A DNA stretch of 29,877 nucleotides from the NCBI GenBank assembly GCA_964346145.1, contig CAYFTL010000024.1:1-29877 (forward strand). Reading direction: 5' to 3'. Under the pieces are notes generated by a model, which saw only the letters and a list, made by a program, of their open reading frames with translations, was not told where the DNA came from and searched no databases. Positions 1 through 7,921 of the stretch are shown piece after piece. This DNA is from CAYFTL01 sp964346145. GTDB taxonomy: Bacteria; Bacillota; Clostridia; Christensenellales; Aristaeellaceae. The position numbers and the translations under genes were made by a program. How positions within the stretch are numbered: position 1 is the first letter of the stretch; every line of letters starts with the position of its first letter.

Positions 1-62
1 AAGGTGACCGTTGTAACGCAACCTTAGGAGGCGGTCGCTCTATCCAGCTGAGCTATAGCGAC
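1..62 (-). tRNA. tRNA-Arg (CCT), degenerate or truncated, at window edge
   Basis: Read on the minus strand from base 62, the first 38 positions match a tRNA: acceptor 5' strand GTCGCTA, T8-A9, D-stem GCTC/GAGC around AGCTGGATA, and anticodon loop CTCCTAA with anticodon CCT at 28-26. After A38 the match fails. The 3' anticodon strand reads GGTTG and cannot pair with ACCGC, and no TTCRANY T-loop occurs before the window ends. Bases 1-25 instead form an imperfect inverted repeat (AAGGT...ACCTT with CGTT/AACG inside). Either the gene is a truncated remnant or the first about 25 bases come from a junction or assembly error. Identity of the 5' part is fairly sure; function is doubtful. Confidence 0.5.
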
Positions 63-242
63 ATCTAAAAAGTAATGAGCGCTCCTCGCCTCAGTGTTGG
101 TTGCTCGCCTTGAGGTTGTAAATTTAAACCTGAGGATGCTCAATCCTTATACGATGAATAAAAAATATTATGGCATGAAGTGGATTTTCTGTCAAGCCAA
201 ACAAACACTGTCCGATATGTTTGATAATCCTACAAACGAACA

Positions 243-275
243 CTGTTCCCCTTACGCGATGCGTGCAGGGAACAG
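243..275 (-). terminator. hairpin after the isomerase-like gene
   Basis: CTGTTCCC (243-250) pairs perfectly with GGGAACAG (268-275), and an inner ACGC/GCGT stem lies in the loop. It sits just beyond the stop codon of the minus-strand gene at 289, as a terminator would, but no clear T-run follows on the minus strand, so this is a tentative call. Confidence 0.4.
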
Positions 276-288
276 CGTTGTAAACGCT

Positions 289-1149
289 TTAATCTTGTAC
301 CAGTCCAGTATATTTAGCCAAATTCCTCCGGCTGATGCCGATGCTTTCGAGCGTGTCGTGCTGACTTGCGTCCTGTTCCAAAATCAAGTGAGAAACCGAA
401 TCCAAATCCCGCGCACAATCGATAATTGATTGGATATCCATAATACCTTCGCCAATTTCGGTAAAGGCATCGCGGTCAGCATGCTGCATAAAGGTTTCCA
501 TCGTGATGGGCGCCTTGGCATCAATGACATCAAACAGGTTCTTGGGTGCCTTGGTGCTCTTGGAGAAATCTTTTTGATGCACCAGCTTTACCCGGGTTCC
601 CAAAGTTTTGAGCACCTCTACCGGGTCGTATCCGGCGCGCATACACCAAAATGTATCGATCTCAAAACCCATTTCATCTTCAGGCACCAGCTCTGCCAAC
701 GTATACAGAATCGGCTTGCCGTTAAACTGCTGGAATTCGTGAAAATGGTTGTGATACAAAAACATCATTCCGTTATCGCGGCAACGCTTGCCTATTTCCC
801 GAAAATCTTTGGCCAGCTTGTGCACACTAGCTTCATCCGGAAAGAAGCTCATGGCGTTGATCAAATATTTGTTGCCGATTGCGCTGTGGTAACGGATGAT
901 CTCGTCTATCGTCTCAGCAACCATTGGAGCTATGTGCGCTCCGACCACTTTGGCGCCCAATTCATCCAATAATTGCTTCATTTCATTGGCGGACACGCCA
1001 AACCCTACTCCTGGATCTTTTTGCGCGTTGTGGTTGGCCACTTCCAGATTTTTGTAGCCCGCCTTTACCACTTGCTTGATCGCGTCAACAGGGTCTTTCA
1101 TCATATAATCAACCACAGAAAATAGTTGAATGCCAATTTGCAAATCCAT
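289..1149 (-). CDS. sugar phosphate isomerase/epimerase-like TIM barrel protein
   Basis: This 286-residue protein has the length and motifs of the xylose-isomerase-like TIM barrel family (AP endonuclease 2 superfamily), whose members isomerise or epimerise sugars with a divalent metal. Likely metal and active-site motifs are YHNH (about 132-135), EID (163-165), VHQKD (190-194), GEG (233-235) and LEQD (257-260). The ATG is preceded by GGAGGT at good spacing. No signal peptide is seen, so it should be cytoplasmic. The gene is divergent from argS and shares a short AT-rich region with it. The natural substrate cannot be read from the sequence. The family assignment is solid, the exact reaction is not. 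Confidence 0.8.
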   Translation of the reverse strand: MDLQIGIQLFSVVDYMMKDPVDAIKQVVKAGYKNLEVANHNAQKDPGVGFGVSANEMKQLLDELGAKVVGAHIAPMVAETIDEIIRYHSAIGNKYLINAMSFFPDEASVHKLAKDFREIGKRCRDNGMMFLYHNHFHEFQQFNGKPILYTLAELVPEDEMGFEIDTFWCMRAGYDPVEVLKTLGTRVKLVHQKDFSKSTKAPKNLFDVIDAKAPITMETFMQHADRDAFTEIGEGIMDIQSIIDCARDLDSVSHLILEQDASQHDTLESIGISRRNLAKYTGLVQD

Positions 1150-1169
1150 ATTGATGACCTCCTTTTATG

Positions 1170-1191
1170 TTATGATTATATTATATCATAA
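1170..1191. promoter_or_regulatory. inverted repeat over the isomerase promoter region
   Basis: TTATGAT and ATCATAA form a perfect 7-base inverted repeat separated by 8 bases. On the minus strand the repeat contains overlapping TATAAT-like boxes about 20-35 bases upstream of the isomerase start. It could be an operator over the -10 region, or simply an AT-rich promoter. Confidence 0.35.
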
Positions 1192-1217
1192 TCAAGCGAA
1201 AGAAATTCATGTAAATT

Positions 1218-1269
1218 TTGAAAATGTTTCAGGGGATCGGTACGATATTAAACAAAACGATGCTATACT
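1218..1269 (+). promoter_or_regulatory. argS promoter candidates
   Basis: One sigma-A-like promoter is TTGAAA (1218-1223), a 17-base spacer, then TACGAT (1241-1246). A second candidate is the extended -10 TGCTATACT (1261-1269). If the second is used, transcription would begin close to the ATG at 1278, which would favour a downstream start for argS. Confidence 0.4.
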
Positions 1270-1277
1270 AAAAGAAA

Positions 1278-3008
1278 ATGTTAAAAATCGACAACGAGGT
1301 GTATGGATTGGATTTTAAAAAGAGCGTTGCAGAAGAAATTTGTTCCGCGCTGGAAATTGTTTTTGGACAGACAGATCTGTCAGTTCAGCAGATTCAAGAT
1401 TTTATAGAGATTCCTCCGGATTCCAAAATGGGCAATTACGCCTTTCCCTGCTTCCGATTGGCAAAGGCTTTAAAAAAAGCTCCACCTGCCATTGCTGCCG
1501 AGCTGGCTAGCGCCATCGGAGCCGATTTCCTGGAAAAAGTGCAAGCGGTATCGGGTTATTTGAATTTTTATATCGATTCTACCGTGTATGCGCAAACCGT
1601 GTTGAACGCTGCAGCGCAACAGAAAGAACGATATGGCAGCAGCGACGTCGGTGCAGGCAAAACTGTGTGCATAGACTACTCTTCGATCAACATCGCCAAG
1701 CGTTTCCACATCGGCCATTTGTCCACCACCATGATCGGAAACGCACTGTATAAGCTATACGAATTCAGCGGATACAAATGCGTGGGCATTAACTATTTGG
1801 GCGATTGGGGGACTCAATTCGGAAAACTCATCAGCGCCTACAAACGCTGGGGCAACCCCCAAGACGTGGAGCAGGGCGGAATCGACGCGCTTACCGAGCT
1901 GTACGTGCGCTTTGACCGCGAGGCCGCCTCCGACCCGGAACTGATGGAAGAAGGCCGCGCCTGGTTTAAAAAAATCGAAGACGGCGATGCCGAAGCGCTG
2001 CAAATATTTGAATGGTTCAAGGAAATCACGTTACGCGATGCGCAACGGGTGTACGATATGCTGGGCGTGAGTTTCGATTCCTACAACGGCGAGAGTTATT
2101 ATAACGACAAAATGGACGCCGTAGTAAACCAGTTGCGCAAGCAAGGCTTGTTGGTGGAGTCAGACGGCGCCTACGTGGTGGACCTGGAAGAATACGACAT
2201 GCCACCTTGCCTGATCCTCAAAACCGACGGCGCGACTCTATACGCCACGCGGGATTTGGCCGCAGCACTGGACCGAAAAAACACTTATGGGTTTTCCAAA
2301 TCCTTGTACGTGGTGGCCTACCAGCAGGATCTGCACTTCCGCCAGGTCTTGAAGCTGATGGGCTACGAGTGGGCGCAAGATTGCAAACATGTGGCGTTCG
2401 GTATGGTCAGCTACGAAGGCCAGGCCATGGCTACCCGCAAGGGACATGTGGTGTATTTGGAAGATCTACTCAACAAAGCGGTCGAAAAAGCGCGCAGCAT
2501 TATAGAAGAAAAAAGCCCCAATTTGGAAGATAAAGACAAGGTGGCCCGGCAGGTGGGCGTGGGCGCCGTGGTGTTCTTTGACCTATACAGCAACCGCATT
2601 AATGATATCGATTTCTGGTGGGATCGCGCATTGCAATTCGATGGAGAAACCGGACCCTACGTGCAATATACCCATGCGCGCTGCTGCTCGGTGTTGCGCA
2701 AGGTTGAGCCGATGGCGGCCCAGCCTGACTTTTCCAGCCTGACAGACGATGAGGCCCAGGATGTGCTACGGCTAATCAATGCATTCCCACAAGTGATTGC
2801 CAGTGCTGTCGAGCGTAACGAACCGTCGTTGGTTACCCGCTTTTCGGTGGACTTGGCTCAGGCTTACAATAGGTTCTATCGCGAACGCCGCGTCATAACC
2901 GAAAACGAGAGCGTAAGCGCAGCCCGCGTATTGCTCACCGATGTAACTCGCCAAACCATTAAAACCGCGCTAAACTTAATCGGTATCGAAGCACCCGAAA
3001 AAATGTAG
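1278..3008 (+). CDS. argS: arginyl-tRNA synthetase
   Basis: Class I aminoacyl-tRNA synthetase that charges tRNA-Arg with arginine in the cytoplasm. The 576-residue product has the N-terminal Add-1-like domain (about 15-110), the HIGH motif as HIGHL (144-148), WGTQFGKL (177-184), a KMSKS-loop equivalent around MATRKGH, and a C-terminal DALR anticodon-binding domain containing TGPYVQYTHAR. The length is normal for the family. The ATG at 1278 has no visible Shine-Dalgarno sequence. A TTG at 1308 lies 6 bases after AGGTG (1297-1301) and would start at MDFKKSVAEE, closer to where family members begin, so the true start may be 1308. It stands alone, divergent from the isomerase-like gene. The degenerate tRNA-Arg lies about 1.2 kb away, but no functional link can be shown. 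Confidence 0.95.
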   Translation: MLKIDNEVYGLDFKKSVAEEICSALEIVFGQTDLSVQQIQDFIEIPPDSKMGNYAFPCFRLAKALKKAPPAIAAELASAIGADFLEKVQAVSGYLNFYIDSTVYAQTVLNAAAQQKERYGSSDVGAGKTVCIDYSSINIAKRFHIGHLSTTMIGNALYKLYEFSGYKCVGINYLGDWGTQFGKLISAYKRWGNPQDVEQGGIDALTELYVRFDREAASDPELMEEGRAWFKKIEDGDAEALQIFEWFKEITLRDAQRVYDMLGVSFDSYNGESYYNDKMDAVVNQLRKQGLLVESDGAYVVDLEEYDMPPCLILKTDGATLYATRDLAAALDRKNTYGFSKSLYVVAYQQDLHFRQVLKLMGYEWAQDCKHVAFGMVSYEGQAMATRKGHVVYLEDLLNKAVEKARSIIEEKSPNLEDKDKVARQVGVGAVVFFDLYSNRINDIDFWWDRALQFDGETGPYVQYTHARCCSVLRKVEPMAAQPDFSSLTDDEAQDVLRLINAFPQVIASAVERNEPSLVTRFSVDLAQAYNRFYRERRVITENESVSAARVLLTDVTRQTIKTALNLIGIEAPEKM

Positions 3009-3261
3009 ACTGCTAAAATCAACTCAAAATGCTTTGGTTGGTGCGCATTTGCAGGAAACAACTATAGGAAAACGATGACCAATGAAGATTATATCTTATT
3101 TTTGTTTAATATATTTATAGTTGCGCAACAATCGGCATCCTCACAGCGTCATAATGATGGCATGTTTCATTTACGGCTTTAATCACAACCATAATTTTAC
3201 CCCATAGCACTTGATGAAACTTTATCAACTGCTAAATATAAAATATTTTAGGAGGCAAAAA

Positions 3262-4932
3262 ATGAAAAATATTCAAAAAAGGATCTGGCAATTATTGACG
3301 ATGGTGCTCGCCCTTGCAGTGCTCTGCGTGCCGGTTTCTGGATTTGCAGAGTCAAAGGAAAAGCTTTATACCCTGACGGTCAACGATATTATGTTCGATA
3401 TGGATCAAGGAGCTTTGAAGCAAGCCATCGACCTCACCGGACTGGACGTCAACATGAAATTTGGTACCAATGATACCGGAGACCGTATGTTGCTGGGCCT
3501 TGGAGCCGCAGTAAACGGCGATCCTGCGGCCGAAGCCTCCCTCGCCATGGAAAGCGACGAAGTTTTGATCGCGATAAACGGGCTAAACAAATTGCTGACC
3601 ATAAGCGCAGAAGAAATCCAAGCCATGGTTAATATGGCCTCCGACGGAGAAGCGTTCAACAGCGCCAGCAAAAATTTTATCGAGGCTTTTACTGCGCTGA
3701 GCAGCGAAGCCACTGAAAAAGAGCTAAACGAAAGTTTTGAAAAGCTGCTTTCCGAAGGCGTAGATGGAATCACCGTAGAAGGCGCTGAAACCGTTGAAAT
3801 CATGGGCGAATCGGTAGAAGCAAAAAAAGTCGTATATGATATGAACACCGAGCAGTTCATCGCTTTCATCGAAAAAACTTTCGGCATTCTGGAAGAAAAT
3901 GAAGCGTGGAAAGCCTATTGGAGCGCCTACACCGAAATGATACAATCCACAATGCCCGAAGGTGAAGACATCCAGTTGGACACCCAAATGCTGGTAGATA
4001 TGATGAAAAAAGTCTATACCAACGTTGAATTGAAAGGTACCGGATGGATTGTCGATGCCGATACTTCCAAGGCTGAGTTGACTATGAATGCGACGCTGGA
4101 CAGTAATGCTTCCATGGGCGATACCCAGATTGCATTCGAAATATACGAAGAAGCCGAACAGGCTACCGATGCCGAAATGGTGCTTGACGACGAATCTAAA
4201 ATCGAAATTCCTTCCGAACCGTCACCAATAACCCTTAAAATGAATATCCAATCTGAAGTTAACGGTGATCTTGCCAACATCGACATGCAGATGGATATGC
4301 AGGACGAAAAACAATCGGGTATAAACATGGCTTTCGTCATAAATTCCGAAGAACAAGATTCCACCGAGCAGATCACCTTCAACATGTCCATGGATTTGCT
4401 TGATGCCGGCAAAAAAATTCTGGTTCTTCAGATGAACGGCAAATCTACTAACGGAGAAAAAGCCAACAGCTTTGAGGCCGAAATGCAAGCTCAGGGCGAT
4501 GATAAAGAGGAGTTTGGCATAAAGCTCGCTTACGACGGCACCAAGGATTCGGTTGATGGCCAAACTGCCTATGACGGCACGGTTTCTCTGCAGATGAACA
4601 TGGTTGATCCGAGCGATTCACAAAATTCCGGAACGATGAACCTCTCCTTCAAAACCCACTTGACCGAAGCCGACATGCCAGAAGGCGCCTTGATTGATGC
4701 TGAAGGAAAGGAACGCGTGAGCATTTTATCCATGGCGGAAGAGGATCAGGCTATGCTGAGCTACGAAATCCAAAGCATACTGGCCGGCAGCATGGAAAAA
4801 TTCGCTCAGCTGCCCGCATTCCAAGCGTTAATCGCCGGTAGCATGCCGGCGCAGACCGACAGTGCTGTTGAAGAAGCTGTGGAAGAAGTTCCTGTGGAAG
4901 AAACTACCGAAGAAGGGGCTCCCGCAGCGTAA
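3262..4932 (+). CDS. exported protein of unknown function, paralogue 1
   Basis: The start at 3262 has a strong TTTAGGAGG site; an in-frame ATG at 3211 lacks one. The 556-residue product starts with a Sec signal peptide (charged MKNIQKR, hydrophobic LLTMVLALAVLCV, likely cleavage after GFA). It has no lipobox cysteine and no other membrane segment. The mature part is acidic and looks beta-rich, with repeated amphipathic strands such as AYDGT...TAYDGT near the C-terminus. It ends in a Glu/Val/Thr/Pro-rich tail (EEAVEEVPVEET). I do not recognise the family. The VEGAETVEIMGESVEAKKV segment vaguely recalls LppX/LolA-like lipid-carrier folds of Bacillota, which is speculation. It is followed by a strong terminator and a paralogue at 5210. 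Confidence 0.75.
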   Translation: MKNIQKRIWQLLTMVLALAVLCVPVSGFAESKEKLYTLTVNDIMFDMDQGALKQAIDLTGLDVNMKFGTNDTGDRMLLGLGAAVNGDPAAEASLAMESDEVLIAINGLNKLLTISAEEIQAMVNMASDGEAFNSASKNFIEAFTALSSEATEKELNESFEKLLSEGVDGITVEGAETVEIMGESVEAKKVVYDMNTEQFIAFIEKTFGILEENEAWKAYWSAYTEMIQSTMPEGEDIQLDTQMLVDMMKKVYTNVELKGTGWIVDADTSKAELTMNATLDSNASMGDTQIAFEIYEEAEQATDAEMVLDDESKIEIPSEPSPITLKMNIQSEVNGDLANIDMQMDMQDEKQSGINMAFVINSEEQDSTEQITFNMSMDLLDAGKKILVLQMNGKSTNGEKANSFEAEMQAQGDDKEEFGIKLAYDGTKDSVDGQTAYDGTVSLQMNMVDPSDSQNSGTMNLSFKTHLTEADMPEGALIDAEGKERVSILSMAEEDQAMLSYEIQSILAGSMEKFAQLPAFQALIAGSMPAQTDSAVEEAVEEVPVEETTEEGAPAA

Positions 4933-4962
4933 TTTGATTCCGAACCAATTTAACAATTAAGT

Positions 4963-5007
4963 ATAGAAATAGCCCTGCCATCTTTTCAATGGCAGGGCTA
5001 TTTCTAT
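4963..5007. terminator. strong intrinsic terminator after exported paralogue 1
   Basis: Two perfectly complementary 19-base arms (4963-4981 and 4989-5007) with core AGCCCTGCCAT/ATGGCAGGGCT enclose a 7-base loop. It lies 31 bases after the stop codon. The core is nearly the same as that of the hairpin after paralogue 2 (6801-6837), which suggests the terminator was duplicated with the gene. Confidence 0.85.
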
Positions 5008-5109
5008 CTGCAAAAAGCAAAACAAACTTATTCCAGCAATCGAGCATCCTTCCGGCTTGCTTCGTTTTACAATCTCATAACAAAACTCTTCCTATAGCCG
5101 ACAATATAG

Positions 5110-5126
5110 TGTACAATGTTTGTACA
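5110..5126. promoter_or_regulatory. TGTACAA palindrome upstream of paralogue 2
   Basis: TGTACAA-TGT-TTGTACA is a perfect 7-3-7 inverted repeat about 85 bases before the paralogue 2 start and overlaps a possible -10 box TACAAT (5112-5117). Its shape suits a dimeric repressor operator. No copy was seen upstream of paralogue 1. Confidence 0.4.
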
Positions 5127-5209
5127 TTCAATCCCGGCTGCGATTGCGTTGCACAGCATTTGATCAGGCTTTTTCAAATGCAAAAGACAAAGCATCTAGG
5201 AGGAAAAAA

Positions 5210-6760
5210 ATGAAAAACGCTCAAAACAAGATTCGCCTGTTGTTAACAGTTCTGCTCGCCCTCTCATTGTTCTGCGCGCCAGCCTGTGGGTTTGCAGAGT
5301 CAGAGGGCATACTATATGACCTGACTATCAATGACATCGTGCTTAATATTGATCAAGGCGTTTTAAAGCACACCTTTGATTTTACCGGCTTGGATATATA
5401 TACGGGATTTGGCGCAAGCGAGGCCGGCGATCGCGGCTGCCTAGGTCTTGGCGCTGGTATAACCGATGATTATTCGGACAATGGTGTCGGGCTAAGTTTA
5501 TTCCTAGATAAAGATAAACTTTTTTTCTGGATCAGCGATTTGGATAAGGTGCTAAGCATAAACACAAATGCCCTCATAACGGAAAGCATATTCAATATCC
5601 CTGCCGATGCAAAGCCATTAAGCAGTACTGCTGCCAGATTGCCCAAACCGCTCACTTCGCCGAACAGCGAATTTGCCTTTGAAAAACCGAACACAAGTTA
5701 TGAAAAACCTTATTTGGAAAACCCAGACGGAATCACCGAAGAGGGCGTCGAAACCGTAGAAATCATGGGCAGGTCGGTTAGCGCGCAGAAATTTGTGTGC
5801 GACATGAATACCGAACAATCTCTGGCCCTTATAGAAGAAACTCTCATTGCTCTGGAAGATGACGAGACATGGAAATCCTTATTAAATGCCTATATGGAAA
5901 TGCTGGGACCCATTTCCCCGGAAGAAGGTGGCATCCAGCCAAGTATCTAAACACTCATAGATAACATAAAAAAGATCTATACCCATCTCGATATTAAGGG
6001 CACCTTTTGGGTCGCAGATGCCTACACCTTTAAGTTTGATCTGGCTATGGACGCAGCGCTGGATAACAACGCGCTCATTTACAGCGCTCAAACCGGCGCC
6101 GATGCTTTTTATAACTTCCCAGCGACTACCACCCTTGAAATGAATATGAATTTTGAAGCCGATGGCGATCTTATGGACACCGACTTGCAGATCACTACGC
6201 TGGATCCGGACCAAGTCAACACAGATATAGCTTTTGCTATGAATTCTGAAAAACAAGATTCAATAGATCAAACTACTTTCAACATGCTCATACAAACAAC
6301 CGACGCCCGTAAAAATACTTTAACCTTCAAAATAAATTCCAAATCCACCGATAGCGAAAAAGCCAACAGCTTAGAAACCGAAATGCACCTTGTCGATGGC
6401 GAGGAAGATATTGGCATAAAGTTTAGCTATGACGGCACCAAAAACACATCCGGCGCGCAAAATAACTATGACGGTATCGCGGATCTGCAAATGAGCATGA
6501 TTTACGCAAGCACTCCCCAATATTCCGCAACGGCAAACCTCTCCTTTAAAACCCAGTTGACCGAAGGCGAGATGCCTGAATACCCGCTAACCTTTCCCAA
6601 AAGTGTAGAGGTTGTAGACGTCTTAACCCTGACAACAAAAGAGCAGGAAGCACTAAGTTATGAAATCCAAAACGCGCTAGACAAAAGCATAAACTGGTTT
6701 ACCCAGATTCCCGCCATTAAAGCGCTAATTGGCGATGACTTATTGGGTGACACCGTTTAA
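5210..6760 (+). pseudogene. exported protein paralogue 2, interrupted by one in-frame TAA
   Basis: The ATG at 5210 follows CTAGGAGG, and the signal peptide (MKNAQNKIRLLLTVLLALSL...GFAES) matches paralogue 1. Similarity continues along the whole length: LYDLTINDIVLNIDQG, EEGVETVEIMGRSV, CDMNTEQ, and NNYDGIADLQM near the end. The frame is open to 5947, has TAA at 5948-5950, and then stays open in the same frame to the stop at 6758-6760. Reading through gives IKKIYTHLDIKGT, aligned with MKKVYTNVELKGT of paralogue 1. The TAA falls where paralogue 1 has CAA (Gln), so one C-to-T change explains it. A restart at the ATG at 6047 is possible but would make an unexported fragment. It also lacks the acidic C-terminal tail. 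Most likely a recent pseudogene; readthrough or a base-call error are alternatives. Confidence 0.8.
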
Positions 6761-6800
6761 GCTTCCCGCCGGATGGATTGATGAAGCCAGCACTAAAGAT

Positions 6801-6837
6801 AAAGTCCCTGCCATTCTTACCGAATGGCAGGGACTTT
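6801..6837. terminator. bidirectional terminator between paralogue 2 and the dehydrogenase
   Basis: Perfect 15-base arms, AAAGTCCCTGCCATT (6801-6815) and AATGGCAGGGACTTT (6823-6837), enclose a 7-base loop. It can end transcripts from both the plus-strand paralogue and the minus-strand dehydrogenase that converge here. Its core repeats that of the 4963-5007 hairpin. Confidence 0.8.
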
Positions 6838-6863
6838 GGCGCGTTTGTATAAACCATACCGCA

Positions 6864-7838
6864 CTATTTTCTGGATTCCATATATCCGGTTTCCCGGTTA
6901 ACCAGGTTGCGTAGCGGCTTGTCATGCAGATAGCGATCCAAGTTGTCGGCAAATAACTCTGCAATAAAATCCACCGTGTGCTGCAAATTTGTCCCACCGG
7001 AAATATGCGGCGTGACGTAAGCGTTTTTGATTTTGTACAACCTGTGGTCGGAGGGCAACGGTTCGGGATCGGTTACATCCAGCGCTGCGCCGCCTAGGCG
7101 GCCGCTTGCCAGCGCATCGCATAGCGCTTCAGTATCCACCGCGCTACCCCGGCCTACATTGACCAGTATTGAGCCTTCCTTCATCATCACCAGGTTTTCT
7201 TTGCCCATAAGCCCCGCAGTCTCCGAAGAGTTTGGCAGGCACATCGCCACCACGTCGGCCCAGGGCAACAGCCTTTGCAAATCGCTGAGCTGTACCATCT
7301 CCTGTACATGATCAGGCTTCTGGCGCAATGTGCGCGTAACGCCGATAACGTTTGCGCCTAGCGCAGCGGCTTTTCGACCGAACTCCCCGCCCAAATCGCC
7401 GTAACCCAACACCAACACATTGGCATCGGCCAACGAAGTCACCCTCCCTTCGTTGCGCCACAAACCTTCGTGTTGATTGTCCCGATACAAATGCAGTTTG
7501 TACTTGAGCATCAGCACTACACCCAGCATATACTCGGAAATCGCACGCCCAAAAGCACCGGTCGCATTGGTCAAGCGTACGCTTGCGGGTAGCACTTGGG
7601 GCGAGGCATAATTGTCCGACCCCGCAGTGCACAGCTGCAGCCACTCGAGGTTTTCCGCCCCCTGCAAAAAAGCGGGACGCGGATTGCCCAAGAATATATG
7701 AGCATCCTTCAAGTGTTCCAGCGAAAGTTCGCTTTCTTTGACAAAAGAAATGGTGGACTCTCCCGCCGCTTGGGCTATTTGTTGGCGATGGGCTGCGCTT
7801 AACACATCCATGCTGCATACAATCGTTTTATTTGGCAT
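6864..7838 (-). CDS. D-2-hydroxyacid dehydrogenase (NAD(P)-dependent)
   Basis: The 324-residue protein has the two-domain layout of D-isomer 2-hydroxyacid dehydrogenases, which interconvert 2-hydroxy and 2-oxo acids in the cytoplasm. The Rossmann motif is GYGDLG (about 145-150). The usual catalytic triad appears as Arg230 in NVGRG, Glu259 in DPEP and His278 in TPHISGGTN. A GGGAGG site precedes the ATG. The length fits the glyoxylate/hydroxypyruvate or phosphoglycerate dehydrogenase-like branch, without the ACT domain of long SerA forms. A terminator separates it from the two genes upstream, so it is probably transcribed on its own. Substrate is unknown. Confidence 0.88.
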   Translation of the reverse strand: MPNKTIVCSMDVLSAAHRQQIAQAAGESTISFVKESELSLEHLKDAHIFLGNPRPAFLQGAENLEWLQLCTAGSDNYASPQVLPASVRLTNATGAFGRAISEYMLGVVLMLKYKLHLYRDNQHEGLWRNEGRVTSLADANVLVLGYGDLGGEFGRKAAALGANVIGVTRTLRQKPDHVQEMVQLSDLQRLLPWADVVAMCLPNSSETAGLMGKENLVMMKEGSILVNVGRGSAVDTEALCDALASGRLGGAALDVTDPEPLPSDHRLYKIKNAYVTPHISGGTNLQHTVDFIAELFADNLDRYLHDKPLRNLVNRETGYMESRK

Positions 7839-7866
7839 CCGTATTCCTCCCGAATCCTCTGATTTG

Positions 7867-7900
7867 AAAAAGCCCGGCGAGACCTTTCGTCGGGCTTTTT
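7867..7900 (-). terminator. terminator of the two-gene methyltransferase-like operon
   Basis: AAAAAGCCCGGCGA (7867-7880) pairs with TCGTCGGGCTTTTT (7887-7900) with one G-U pair. It lies 21 bases beyond the stop of the gene at 7922 and ends in a T-run on the minus strand. Confidence 0.8.
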
Positions 7901-7921
7901 ATATGCAATCACAGCAAACCA

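Noticed and set aside
4989..5213. 74-codon plus-strand frame
   Set aside because: It begins in the terminator hairpin and ends at the start of paralogue 2, with no coding signs.
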